Shown here piece by piece: positions 36,271 to 46,519 of a stretch of 64,000 nucleotides of DNA (positions are counted from its first letter, which is position 1; every line of letters begins with the position of its first letter). Position numbers and translations under genes: made by a program. Below the pieces are notes generated by a model. That model had not been told where the DNA came from. It ran no database searches and saw only the letters and a program-made list of their open reading frames with translations. The stretch is from Aspidiotus rigidus (Eukaryota; Arthropoda; Insecta; Hemiptera; Diaspididae): NCBI GenBank assembly GCA_035079385.1, contig JAVHKY010000077.1:1054001-1118000 (forward strand), given 5' to 3'.

Positions 36271-37647
36271 TGAATTAACTGTCATGTTGCTTGCAAACCC
36301 GCAGACCAAAATCGTACTCGTCTCAATATAACCCTGCTAACAAGATTCCTATCTTCATTCTTCTCTTCCCTCACTTGCGGAAGGCCTAGATATAGACTGG
36401 TTTTTCTCGTCGAAAGAGGTCTACCAATATTACCTAATTAGAGACCGTTCTATGGTGTCTCTATTGCTCAGAAATTGATCAATCTTTTTTGTCAAAAGTG
36501 GTCTATTTGTAGTGGTCTGTCAATATCGCTTGAATATAGACTACGATAGACTATTTTACGTTGTCTACATTGCCCAGAAATCGAGAAATGGCCTAATTAT
36601 GGTGGTCTGTTGATGCTGCGACTGATTGAATATGGACTACAAGAGACCATTTTATATTGTCAAGTTTTCCCAGAAATCGACTGTTTTTTGGGTCTAAAAT
36701 TGTTGAAATAGAGTCAGTTGCTGAGAAAAAATGACTAATGACTGAAGATACACCATTTTGTCGCACCTGCATCACCTACAAATCGACTAATTATTTCAGT
36801 CAAAATTTCATTTAAGTGGGTCTAAATCTGGTCTCACTATGGTAGGGACGAGCGGAAGTAAATCGACTGAAGAAGTTGGTCTATTATTGGTCAGTCATTT
36901 GAGCGATCGCTTAGTCTATTTTTGGTCGATATTTACTAAAAATTGACTGAGATATTTGGCAGATGTCTTTTATTGGGAAATTTAGGTGTATTAATTTATG
37001 TAACGTCCGAATAATTTGGTATTCCAAATAATATTACATAAAAATACCAGCAAGTGTGTAAAACTTAGACAACAACACGAATCTTTGATCCTATCGAAGA
37101 ACAGAATTTGAAATAAACTTTGTACCTATTATATTCTTTGATCGGCTATAATGAAGATATACTCACCACCGTTTTCAGTGAAGGAATTTGAAGAGTTCCA
37201 GCAGCAGAATAATACTGATAGAAGCCATCGGAAGAAATTTTTTCTATGATCACTCATAACAGAATTTTGATAACTTGCCACGAAGACGAGGGCAACGCAT
37301 TGGAATTGGCCATAGACTACCACGTGCCATATCAACATATTCTCCACCATTCCGGTATTCTTTCTTAGCAGCAGCTCGAAAACGATTCTTTTTCATTGCT
37401 TAATGAGTGCATAGCTTCATGAACAATACCAGAATGGGAAATTGTCTTCCGAATGGTTCTTCCGCCCGGTATAAGCAACGTTAATATATTTTGAAACACC
37501 GCAAACGAGAGCGCGCACAAAATTCCAATCAGACGGACCCCACAATATAACGTACGCGAGATTCGCTTTTAACGTCCAAATTAAAAGAAAAATTAATATT
37601 TATTTGACGATGATTCTCGTTGAAACATTTGAGTGAAGACACAATTT

Positions 37648-37967
37648 TTATGAAAAAAACTCGCGAATCCAACAGATAGGCTTAGTTTTCTCGTATTCCA
37701 GATTAACTTTCATATCGCGGCTGTGGACGAAGTATTGGCGGCAGCCATAATGCCGGTATCTGCAAAAACGCATAAAAAAATAATAGACGATTAGAGATTC
37801 ATGAGTATTAGAAGGCCATTTTTCATACTTATAGGTAATAGAGATGTAGAGGGATGAATCATTTTGTATTTGATCGTGGAGGATAACTTTTTCAACTGGA
37901 ACGAAACTTGCGAAATCCGAACGAGGAAAGTAATAGTACGGGTTGCTCACTAAAACAAGATTGATTC
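37648..37967 (-). CDS. Small host gene, last two exons; possible PIG-H-like protein
   Basis: Exon 37829-37967 follows a TTCTTGTGTAG acceptor and reads INLVLVSNPYYYFPRSDF, SFVPVEKVILHDQIQND, LYISITY, ending at a GTATGAAA donor in phase 2. Exon 37648-37759 follows a GTTTTTGCAG acceptor, reads KVNLEYEKTKPICWIREFF and stops at 37648. The join is in frame, and AATAAA lies about 45 nt after the stop (37604 down to 37599). The layout 'G-I-x-L ... F-x-P-x-E-x-I-x-D-x-x-I-x-x ... Y ... F-x-x-x-K-P-x-x-x-x-I' resembles the PIG-H subunit of the GPI-anchor GlcNAc transferase of the ER, but the match is weak. A possible start exon (40307-40325, ATG AAT TTA GTA GTT TCA G before GTAAGA) has the right phase; the result would be shorter than known PIG-H, so other exons may be missing. 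Confidence 0.5.
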
Positions 37968-38599
37968 CTACACAAGAACGACATTTAACTTCGGCTTTTA
38001 GATAAGATAACGAAAGGAAAGGATAGGACATTGAGGACTATAACTCTTTTTTCGAATTCGCCAAAGTATCTCTTAAGTCCAAAAGAAAATATGCCTCAGA
38101 ACCAAGAAAAGATCAACCAATGTCAAGTCGATCATCGAAAGCTACACGTATACATTTTTCTTCGTTGTGATCGGGCCGGTTATCCGCTAGGAGCGCTACA
38201 ATCAACGAAATTGGTGACTGAGTCACAACGATTTTTTTCCCCCTTTTGAAGGTCAATCGAGTGATCTCGAAATTAGTCAAGAACAAGGCCCCTTTGCGGA
38301 TTTGAAAACGAAATTTGTAGAACGTGGTACTTCTTACAAGTTACCATCTCATAACAATTTATTTTGATCGATTTAAGAAATGCTTCCACCCGTCAATTAT
38401 CCCGCTTCTCTTGTGCGCAATACTAGCCCTGATAGACTCGAAGTAGCTCGGATAACGAGTGACCTCTCCGACTCTTATTGTAATTTCAAGAACGTTTTCC
38501 CTTTCTCCTCTCGACTTTTTATGTCTCTGCTCAGTGCTCTGACCTGCCCCCTACTTCCAAAATTTGCGTTCGCACAACCATGATCTCTTCTTGTACACT

Positions 38600-38860
38600 A
38601 GCTCTATACAACAAATAGACTTACCCTAGGCCTCTATCCATACAATATGTTAGACTTATCTGGGCTGAGACCAAGAGAGGGGTCAAACTAGTTAGGCTAA
38701 CATACAGTATACTAGACTTATACTAGGTTAAGAGTGAGCCCCGGGGAGCTGGTCAACATAACATACAGTTAAACTAGACTTATACCAGACTAAGAATGGG
38801 GCACAGTATAAGACTTATACTAGGCTAAGAATGAAGGCGATCAAGGGGAAGCCTGAAGTA
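38600..38860. repeat. CTAG/TATACTAG-rich degenerate tandem repeat
   Basis: Diverged units of about 60-70 bp with AACATACAGTATACTAGACT, TATACTAGGCTAAGA and a short G-rich spacer. Same word set as at 28.0 and 46.1 kb. Confidence 0.65.
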
Positions 38861-41800
38861 CAGTGTACTATTCTTGTTTTTTTTTCCTTAGTAGACATGA
38901 AACATAATCTTTATTCATGTGGCTCTGTGAGAACTATTTTAATATTGAAGAGGACAGGGGTGAAGGGTTCCCTAAAATTATAACTTTAGCAGTTTCAAAA
39001 CCTCATTCAAAGTGTAAAATTGAAATTTATACATGTAGTGCGCTACTTGACGTGACAATTGACACGTAAGTTGTGCACTGATTCTATAACTCATAGAAAT
39101 TACATCTGACGTTCTACGGAAAAATACCTGAAACATGGAAAAATGCCCAGCTCCGACACCTACATGCGAGTAGAGAGATTTTGAGGAAATTTAGACTTCG
39201 AAGTCTTGTGATCTAAAATTTTGAAAATAACGAGACTTGGAAGGATTTTGAGCTTGAAGCCTAACGCAAGTGAGGATTTCCAAAAACTGCAAAAAAAAAA
39301 CAAGTTCATGTTCACAAAACTGGTTTCTTATATGCTTCGGTGGCCATATTATGTCCACTTATTTGGATTGACTGCAACTGCCAGTAAAAATATACACTCG
39401 CTTGATTTGATTTCTTAATTTTTCCAGCTCTAAAATGTAATTTTCACAATTAATATAACATAATCGCGTATATGTGAGGTGGAAGACTGAAAAATTTTGA
39501 GCTCTGAGTCAAGAAATGGTATAGATAGCTTTGCTATCGCGAGGCGATTGAGAAAAGACTTCTGAAGATGTTTTCAAGGTCATACGTTTGAGGATGTTAC
39601 GAGTATCTTTCCTCCCCGATTTTGCAGTTGATGATTTCAATCCTTCCGGTATTGAGAAAAAATCATGACTATTTTCTTCACCTGAGACGTCCGTCAAGAT
39701 ATTACGATTTTCTATTGTTATTGTCTCCATTAACACTGTTATTATCGTTATCATTATGTCGGAACGTGACTCCCTAATTCATATTCTGTGTCGTCGTTCA
39801 AGTCGATGAACATCATTTTGTACTCCTTGATTGTTTATTCTAGAGAAGCTAGGTATAAATTTCCGTCGTTTTGTTTACATGTCTCGTAGTAGTTTTGACT
39901 TTTTTTAAACAAAGATTTTCTGCAGTGTACTCAAGAAAATCTCAACTGTTTTTAGCCCCTTTTTTGCAGCGAGAGAGCATGAAGTACGACATCAAATCTC
40001 GTGATTCGAAAATAATAAGTTTTCGCCAAAATCCCACAAGCTTAGATAAGAAAGCAATAAAAAGAAATTCTATCATTGGTGGTAGCAACTCAGCATCGAC
40101 TGTATTTTCAGGAAATTATATCAGTATTATCTTTATAGTCTACTGAGCCGCAGAAGATTACTAAAATTTATTTCCATACAAATAGAAGTTGAAAAAGATT
40201 CTCATGTTTATGAAAATGAATGTGATTCCATATTTCGAAAATCTAGTTGATAGAATTATGAAACTGTAATTGATCTCACTTTCAGATAAAAATCAATATT
40301 TCTTACCTGAAACTACTAAATTCATATTTCTCAATTAGCTACCGAGGGAATTCGTGCGCACGCGGGATGTACTCGCAGATTTTTAGATTAGGTACTGAGA
40401 ATACATCGAAAATTTTTCGAGACCGTTAAGAGGGAAGGGGTATGTACTCGGAGAGAGAAGACATGAAACATATCAAAATGAGGTGCGAGGACTTAAGTTT
40501 CAAAAAGTTGTTGAGAGTTTGATTTATGGGGAAACGTGAAATATCTTGGCAACTTGAAACTTGAGGCACTGTTTCTTTCCTCCAAGAAAAATTCACTGAT
40601 AATAGGAGGCCTAGAAAATTTTCTTCATTCGCTATGATAAAGGAGTCGGGAAATATAATAATATTAAAAAGACGGATTATAAAAGGGACAAGTAGTCAAT
40701 AAATGTATGATAATTCGTCAGGTATTTTCTTGGCTTACCGATTTTTTCTAAGTCTTGAACTTTATCGTAACGTTCGTTCGTTCGTATCCTAAATACCATA
40801 CCCAAAATAAAGGATCTGCGCATCGCAGGAACGGTGGACAATCACACACATACGCTGAAGTCTATTCTTATACTTCGATAAAATGATCAGTACGGTAGTC
40901 CTCGCGACCTTGTGGATGACAACTTGACAACCTAAAATGCGCCGCACAACCTATGAACGGTCGTATATATGAAGCTCTGTGATAAAGATCAATATTTCAG
41001 TTCCCATGTTAACCACATATGAAGAGAGACGAGGGGAAGAGGGGAAAATGAGGAAAAATGACGATCGAGTGTATAGCTTATAGCAGTCGCACGATATTAT
41101 TTGATGAACTATATTCAGCAAATGTATAGTCTAGAAATACTGCACAGACTACGCAGACTGTGTGTAGATCCCTTCGTGTGTAACCTAAAAGACTTATACG
41201 GTTTCCTGGACGATATCACGTGCACAAGAGAATGAGCGACATCGACTGGTCGTCGTTTTTCATTTTGAAAATAAAAACTGTGTATAACGGACGAAAATAA
41301 CATAGCGTAATATTTAGGGCCACGCGCGTCGATCAGATGAACTCGATGAGGGTGATGGAGAGATAACGAGAATAATTAATATGTATGAAAAAATTTAGAG
41401 AATTTTCCGAAAAAAATCCTGCTCTACAATCTATAAAATGTATCCTCGATTTCCTGAAAACTTTACTCATCTATCTCACCGACCCATACGCGGGGATGAT
41501 TTTCCAACCATCGACCTACATATAAATCAGGAGGGGGATTAGGAAAAATTTCAACTTCGCGTTATATATCTTCCTTTTTCTTCGAATCTAAATCCTATGG
41601 TGACGTCACGCCCTCTATTAGGTCAGTTATCGCCTTCAAACAAGAATCTTAAGAGACAGGATCCTAATTCAGATGATGAATCCGGTCAAAGTCAAAAAAA
41701 GGCGGATAACGGACGGCGGATGATTAAAAGAAGAAAACAAAACAGCAACAAGAATGTTTTTTTTTTTTTACATTTTCAAAAATCATATAAAAGAAAACGA

Positions 41801-42370
41801 AAAGAGAAGAACAAACTAGAGGACATGAATGATTAAGAAACAGGTACTCGTATGATGCAAATAAGTGAAACGGTGAAGTCAAGGCTTGGAGTAGAGAGAG
41901 GGAGAGATGAAGACGAGTTGTCACCAGTGGGGAGGGGTACCAATGAAAGAGAATCTCTGAAGGCAATTTCGATGCTGCGGATTAATATGGCGTGAAATAC
42001 CTGCTGGACGGAATGAGTGATGGAGTCATGAAATATTACTTAGAAAGGATGAAAACCAAGGAAAAAGATTAGGAAAAACTGAATTCATCGAAAGGCAGCG
42101 GAAAATTTTATGGAAAAGCATACCAATGGAGATGAATAGCTATTTGACGCAATTTTGGCAATGATATTTATGAGGAAGCAATAAAAAAAAAGCAGTTGCC
42201 TCTCGTCCAGAGACACATAGTCAAGTATTTTGTATGCTTGCTCCTTCTCGCTCCTTTCCTTGGTATTTCTCAGCCTGATTTAAACCTAATATACGGTGTG
42301 TTTGGCTACACTGAAGAGCTCTTTCGCTCCACTCGTGCGTCCATGGTAGCCCAAACGAGTCTCTATCGAT
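38861..42370. other. Gene-poor stretch with one weak exon candidate
   Basis: No firm gene. The minus-strand open stretch 39509-39700 could be a last exon: after a GTCTCAG acceptor it reads GEENSHDFFSIPEGL to a stop at 39509, but no partner exon or family match was found. 40440-40480 has the GACATGAAACATAT word shared with 46.3 and 48.9 kb. Confidence 0.3.
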
Positions 42371-42372
42371 GA

Positions 42373-42540
42373 TTTTTATATATCAAAAATCAATCAATTA
42401 TATCGATTTTAAGAGGGAACCCGTTTTATCAGGGGTGGGGGAGGAGGTCGGAAAAAACGTCCACCATCCAGCTGGCCAGCAGAGCTCGGGAGTCAAGAAT
42501 TTTCAAGTCCTTCTCTTATTAGAGGGTATACTCCGAAGAG
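42373..42540. repeat. Composite dispersed repeat, block 3
   Basis: Inverse of 16795-16910: ATATCGATTTTAAGAGGGAA, CCCGTTTTATCAGGGG, GGAGGTCGGAAAAAACGTCC. It borders the 3' end of the minus-strand Penelope-like element, which appears to have inserted into or next to this repeat family. Confidence 0.7.
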
Positions 42541-42587
42541 TAAACGAAAGAAGCACTGCAAAAACCGCAAAAATTTGAAAACAGACG

Positions 42588-42622
42588 AACGCTTTCGGCT
42601 AAACAGCCATTCTCAAGAGACG
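42588..42622 (-). ncRNA. Degenerate hammerhead-like 3' terminus
   Basis: Minus strand reads TTGAGAA, T, GGCT-GTTT-AGCC, GAAA, GC. Stem II is a perfect four-pair helix and GAAA is intact, with the same extra T before stem II as in the 27.4-kb ribozyme. The CTGATGA box is replaced by TTGAGAA, so catalysis should be lost. Confidence 0.5.
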
Positions 42623-42919
42623 GGAAGCAACTGAACCCAACACCAACAAGAACAAGTAACATCAAAGGAGATCATGATGAACCAGCGAGTCATCAAAATG
42701 TGAATCATCCTCATAGACTAATTCAATCAATCCCTCCTCAGGAATATACTTGTTCAACACGGTGACGTCTTTATTATACCGGTGTCTAAAAATTTCAATT
42801 TCCTCCAGAGTCATTCGTTTGAAGTACGAATTTTCGCTAAGGAGGAGGACTTCGGACCCCTCTTTAAAACTATGGCCTTTTTTGGATTAAATGGTCAGCA
42901 AAGGCCGACTCACCCTCTT

Positions 42920-43620
42920 TTCTTTTAATCCATGCCTTTTTGTGTTCGTCGACCCTAATTTGGAGTTGACGGCTAGTCATACCTATATAAGCACTCGGGC
43001 ATGCAATCACCACAGGCTACCTTATAAACACACCCCCTCTCTCAAGCATCGGAATGAGGTCTTTTAATTTGACAAATAAGCTCTTGACCGTATTTGTATT
43101 GTAAAAGGCCGGTCTAAAGAAAGGGACGGAGGACACGGCTTAAGTCCGAAGAAAACTTTCCCAGGAACGGTAGCCTGATCCACCGTTTTCTACTGTCAAG
43201 CTGCGAATCCCGGGGGAGGGTGGTAGTAGAGTCAAGACTTTTTCTTGTAAGTCTCCTACTAACCATAAGATCTACATCCAGCTTGACTTGATTCACACGG
43301 GCAAGGTGTTTTATAGTCGTGAGTCCCTTGTGGAACGAGGCCTGACTCAAAGACAGGTGGGTCAAGCGATATATTAGGCTATTAAATGTAACCATTTTGT
43401 GGGCAACAGGCTCGAAAGACGAACCATGGATGGCAATATCGGTCGATGTATCTTTTTGGTAAATCCCAAATTCATGGACACAGTCAATGACGGAAATAAT
43501 TAAGTCCAAAAAATTTATAGAAGAGCCACCAACTTCCAGTATAAATTTGATGGAAGGGTATAAGCTATTTAAATAAGCAAGAAACTCAGTAAGGAGTTTT
43601 GCTCGACCAGTCCACACACA
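42920..43620 (-). pseudogene. Penelope-like RT thumb and GIY-YIG nuclease, frameshifted
   Basis: 43114-43620 reads VRCVWTGRAKLL, SSINFLDLIISV, IYQKDTSTDIAIHGSS, HKMVTFNSLIYRL, the usual segment between YVDD and the nuclease. Near 43030-42960 the nuclease follows in shifted frames: VYKVACGDC, then PSAYIGMTSRQLQIRVDEHK and a basic stretch KAWIKRKEG. The CGDC pair and YIG core are recognisable; stops and shifts make it inactive. Confidence 0.8.
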
Positions 43621-43868
43621 ACGTACCTGTGCCAATAGAAAACATTGCCCAAAACCACCTGGCCCGAAGAGAATAAGTCAAGCTCAAATGTGGACATGAA
43701 CATCTCCGATATGAGAGAACCCAAAGGGGACCCAATAGGAATCCCCACCTCTTCGGGAAACTCGAAAAACTTCCCATCGAATTTACAGAAGGTAGGGGAC
43801 CAACAGATTTTCAATAGGTCAAAAAATTCTCTTACTTCCTCATGGGAGGCACCGGATTTAACAAGCAA
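43569..43868 (-). pseudogene. Penelope-like RT palm segment with the YVDD motif deleted
   Basis: Reads REFFDLLKICW, FDGKFFEFPEEVGIPIGSPL and GSLISEMFMSTFELDLFSS, the RT motif-B region. It then reaches HRYV where the family has R-Y-V-D-D. The next residues of the family are found in another frame (VRCVWTGRAKLL, from 43620 down), so the bases coding the catalytic Asp pair have been lost with a frameshift. Confidence 0.82.
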
Positions 43869-43877
43869 GTCTCCTAT

Positions 43878-44477
43878 CCGTTGATGTTAGGAAAAAGCCC
43901 AACAACATCGAAGGAGCATAAAATCAAGTCCAAAGGGGGATATACATCCTTCAATTTATCCGCTAGGATGCCCGAGTTCGAAACTGAATAGGGAGACTCC
44001 AACTCCACTCGAGATTTAAGCCAAAGGTCTAAGAATTTAGCGAGAGAGTAGGTCGGGGAGGGACCGGGTTAGGTTCCAGAATGACCTTCTTTGTTAGAGG
44101 GCTCTTAATGACGACTTTACTATCATTAATGAGACTCCTGAGTTCTTTTACAAACTTAGGAAAGCTGAATAGGGCATTTTCCTGGACACTACATTGAGCA
44201 AGAACGTCGTAAACCTTGGAGATATAAGAGGATTTTTCCATAATTACGACGGCATTCCCTTTGTCAGCCTTAGTAATAATTAAACCCTCCTCAAACCTTT
44301 GATCAGATCACTCTCCGCATTACTTATACTGGAGAGGGGAGTGCTACGGACCATTTCAGCACATTTTTTCTGGATATTAACTCCAGAGCCGATTTTCACT
44401 GTTAAATCGGCCACAACATTGGCCAATGTCTCCTGATTTTTAAGAGGGGGTAGCCCACATCTTAGATCCTTTTCCAA
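43878..44477 (-). pseudogene. Penelope-like polyprotein, N-terminal and first RT blocks
   Basis: Frame one (44280-44477) has a charged helix and ends LIKGLRRV; after a shift the frame reads ITKADKGNAVVIMEKSSYIS, the A-D-K-G-N-x-V-V-x-M block of Penelope-like RTs, then VLAQCSVQENALFSF. Stops follow before 44029. The region 43878-44030 is too broken to read with certainty; the first catalytic Asp block was not found. Confidence 0.75.
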
Positions 44478-44505
44478 GAGGGTTACCTCATCACGAATGA
44501 ACTCA

Positions 44506-44620
44506 GTTTATAGTAGGTCTAGGCCTCTTCCTTGAATTCTCAATACCAAAACCTAGAACATGATCCCTGCGTTCCCTATTTTACTTCATTGAGGAAGCCA
44601 TCGTTCTTTCAATTCCCTAA
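44506..44620 (-). repeat. Composite dispersed repeat, block 4
   Basis: Contains TATAGTAGGTCTAGGCCTC, CTTGAATTCTCAATACCAAA and CCCTGCGTTCC followed by CTTCATTGAGGAAGCCATCG, the inverse of 55650-55790. It abuts the 5' end of the minus-strand Penelope-like element. Confidence 0.75.
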
Positions 44621-45215
44621 AGTAGGTCAAGGTCCTTGATGATGTTATTAAGCGTGACAAAAAACCGCAACGGTCCCAATCTTTTAGGCATATAAAATTC
44701 TAAAAATGAAATCCTCAAAAGAATAGCCTGCAAGATAGGAGAAAAAAATGGAATCGTCGAGATATGTCGACTTCTAAAGAGGGCAAAAAATTTAGGACGA
44801 AGATTACCGTTAAAAAGTCGAGGTTCATATGCTTATCGAATTAGTAAAATAGAAAGAAAATTTCACACGTGGATCATAAGGTAGAGGGTAAAATAGACAT
44901 AAATGAAAGTCACTCAGAGTTTGAAGCACACACAGTATTGGTTGAAGAGGAAAAGAGTTGTCTCGTACTCGAAAACCCATTCACTTTGGCTGATTTTACA
45001 ATTGGTGTAAACAAATTGTATGGTAGACGTGAGAAAATTCAGATCTTTGGACTACTAAACGGACTGAAAAACATTTTTCATACAGTGACAGAATAAAAAT
45101 TTTCTGGCGTAGCCAAATGAATGAAGCTCATGTTTCATGCCCCTTTTTTATATTTTAGCAGTCGTCTTGAAATATTCTCAAGCTCGCGCTTGTGACATAT
45201 TACTTCACTTTTGCC

Positions 45216-45300
45216 CCTACTTTCATTGAACTACACGCCTTTTGTGACGCTTCGGAGAAAGCCTATAAAGCAATTGTCTACATTTATGGGAAAATATTTC
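45216..45300 (+). pseudogene. BEL/Pao LTR-retrotransposon RNase H fragment
   Basis: FIELHAFCDASEKAYKAIVY is a close match to the start of the BEL/Pao RNase H-like block ('E-L-H-x-F-x-D-A-S-x-x-A-Y-x-A-x-x-Y'), including the first catalytic Asp. Only about 28 codons are convincing; no protease, integrase or LTR was found near it. Confidence 0.6.
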
Positions 45301-45839
45301 GAGCTATTTTCGTGGAACAAAAGTCTGATAAGATACATTTTGGGCTATCACACTTCAGCTTGCGTGAAATCTGATATGAAATATTTTGGGCGATTGGCTT
45401 TCGCGGGCGCTTCCTTGGTTTAGCATAAGTCTGGTATGAAGGTCTTGTATAATAAAGGTAACCAGGGAAGGGGTTCTTTAGTATACAAGGAGAGGCCAGC
45501 TTTCCCAATTCCAAGAATTAGCTTGAAGAAAGGCTAGCCTTCTTATGCCACTTCAGGTCTACTATACGTATTAGGGTAGGGGTCAGTCAACGGAACTACA
45601 GTGGGAGGGTAGAGCAGAAATTCTTCCAAGTGTCAAGGTCAAGGTTGGCTATCAGGTTGATTTATTCAATATTCAAATTAATTAAATCTCCTCTTACCTT
45701 TCTTGGCGTCGTATAGGTCTTGTATGAGAAATATTTTGTTGTCTCTTGAATCTAGTATGAGAAATATTTTTTGAGCTATCAGCTTTTGTGGGGCTCACTC
45801 GCTCCGCTCGTTCGCCCTCTTCCTTGGGCCCTGTCTCGG

Positions 45840-46260
45840 TTCAGCATAAGACTTGTTTAAGCATAGTATGAAGGAGGCTTAGACCTACCTCCTTGTTGAT
45901 CTAGTTTACTGTATATTGGGCCTATAAAATGTTAGGCCCAGTTCAATGGGGAATTGGGATATAGTTAATGCTAGTATAGTAGTTTACTGCATAGGATTTC
46001 GGGGTCACAGCTGATTACATAGTTTATTATACCCAGTATAATAGTGGTAGCTAGTATAAACTGCTACTACAGACCTCTTATTATAAAAGAAGCGTAGACC
46101 AAGTATGAAGCTAGAATAAAGGAGGTTTGGGCCTAGTATCACCCCAGTATAAAATGTCCAATAGTATAGCTTAGCTAGTATACTAGGCTAGTATAATGTA
46201 CATTGGGGCTAGTATAATTGAGCCTAGTCTAGTATACTAAGCTAGTATTGCACGCATGCA
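45840..46260. repeat. CTAGTATA-rich degenerate repeat cluster
   Basis: Dense runs of CTAGTATAATG, CTAGTATACTAAG and AGGCCTAGTATA-like words over about 400 bp, same family of words as at 28.0 and 38.7 kb. Confidence 0.65.
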
Positions 46261-46375
46261 CGGGCTCAGAGAAAAAATCACAAGTTCCAAGGTCATCTGC
46301 ACGCACGCACGCACGCAAATTTCGAAATTCAGGCCAGAGCAAAGACATGAAACATGTCAATACATGGAGTCGCCA

Positions 46376-46514
46376 CCCGATGAACCGTGTCGATCGTCGA
46401 TTTAACGTCGACTTTTCGTAGACAACATATAGGTAGTTCCGCCTTGATGTCGATCGCATCGACTAGAAGTCGACTCATTGTCGACGTCGATTTCAAGTCG
46501 ATGCGGTTCATAGG
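46376..46514. repeat. GTCGAC-rich foldback
   Basis: Ends ATGAACCG and CGGTTCAT are inverse. Between them GTCGA/TCGAC and CGATCG words occur in both orientations (GTCGATTTAACGTCGACTTT, AAGTCGACTCATTGTCGACG), so the 139 bp can fold into a long imperfect hairpin. (GCAC)n at 46311-46315 and nearby is separate. Confidence 0.6.
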
Positions 46515-46519
46515 GCAGT

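Larger units (their letters stand above)
42580..44505 (-). mobile_element. Penelope-like retroelement, 5'-truncated and decayed
   Basis: Read on the minus strand from 44505 to 42580 it contains an N-terminal coil, RT blocks, a GIY-YIG nuclease and a 3' terminus with a hammerhead-like fold, all with multiple frameshifts and stops. It differs in sequence from the element at 24.75 kb, so it is another lineage. Dispersed-repeat modules border both ends. Confidence 0.85.

Noticed and set aside
37130..37380. Possible minus-strand exon reading EKISSDGFYQYYSAAGTLQI before a GTGAGT donor
   Set aside because: The stretch is short, the acceptor is weak and no neighbouring exon joins it in phase.
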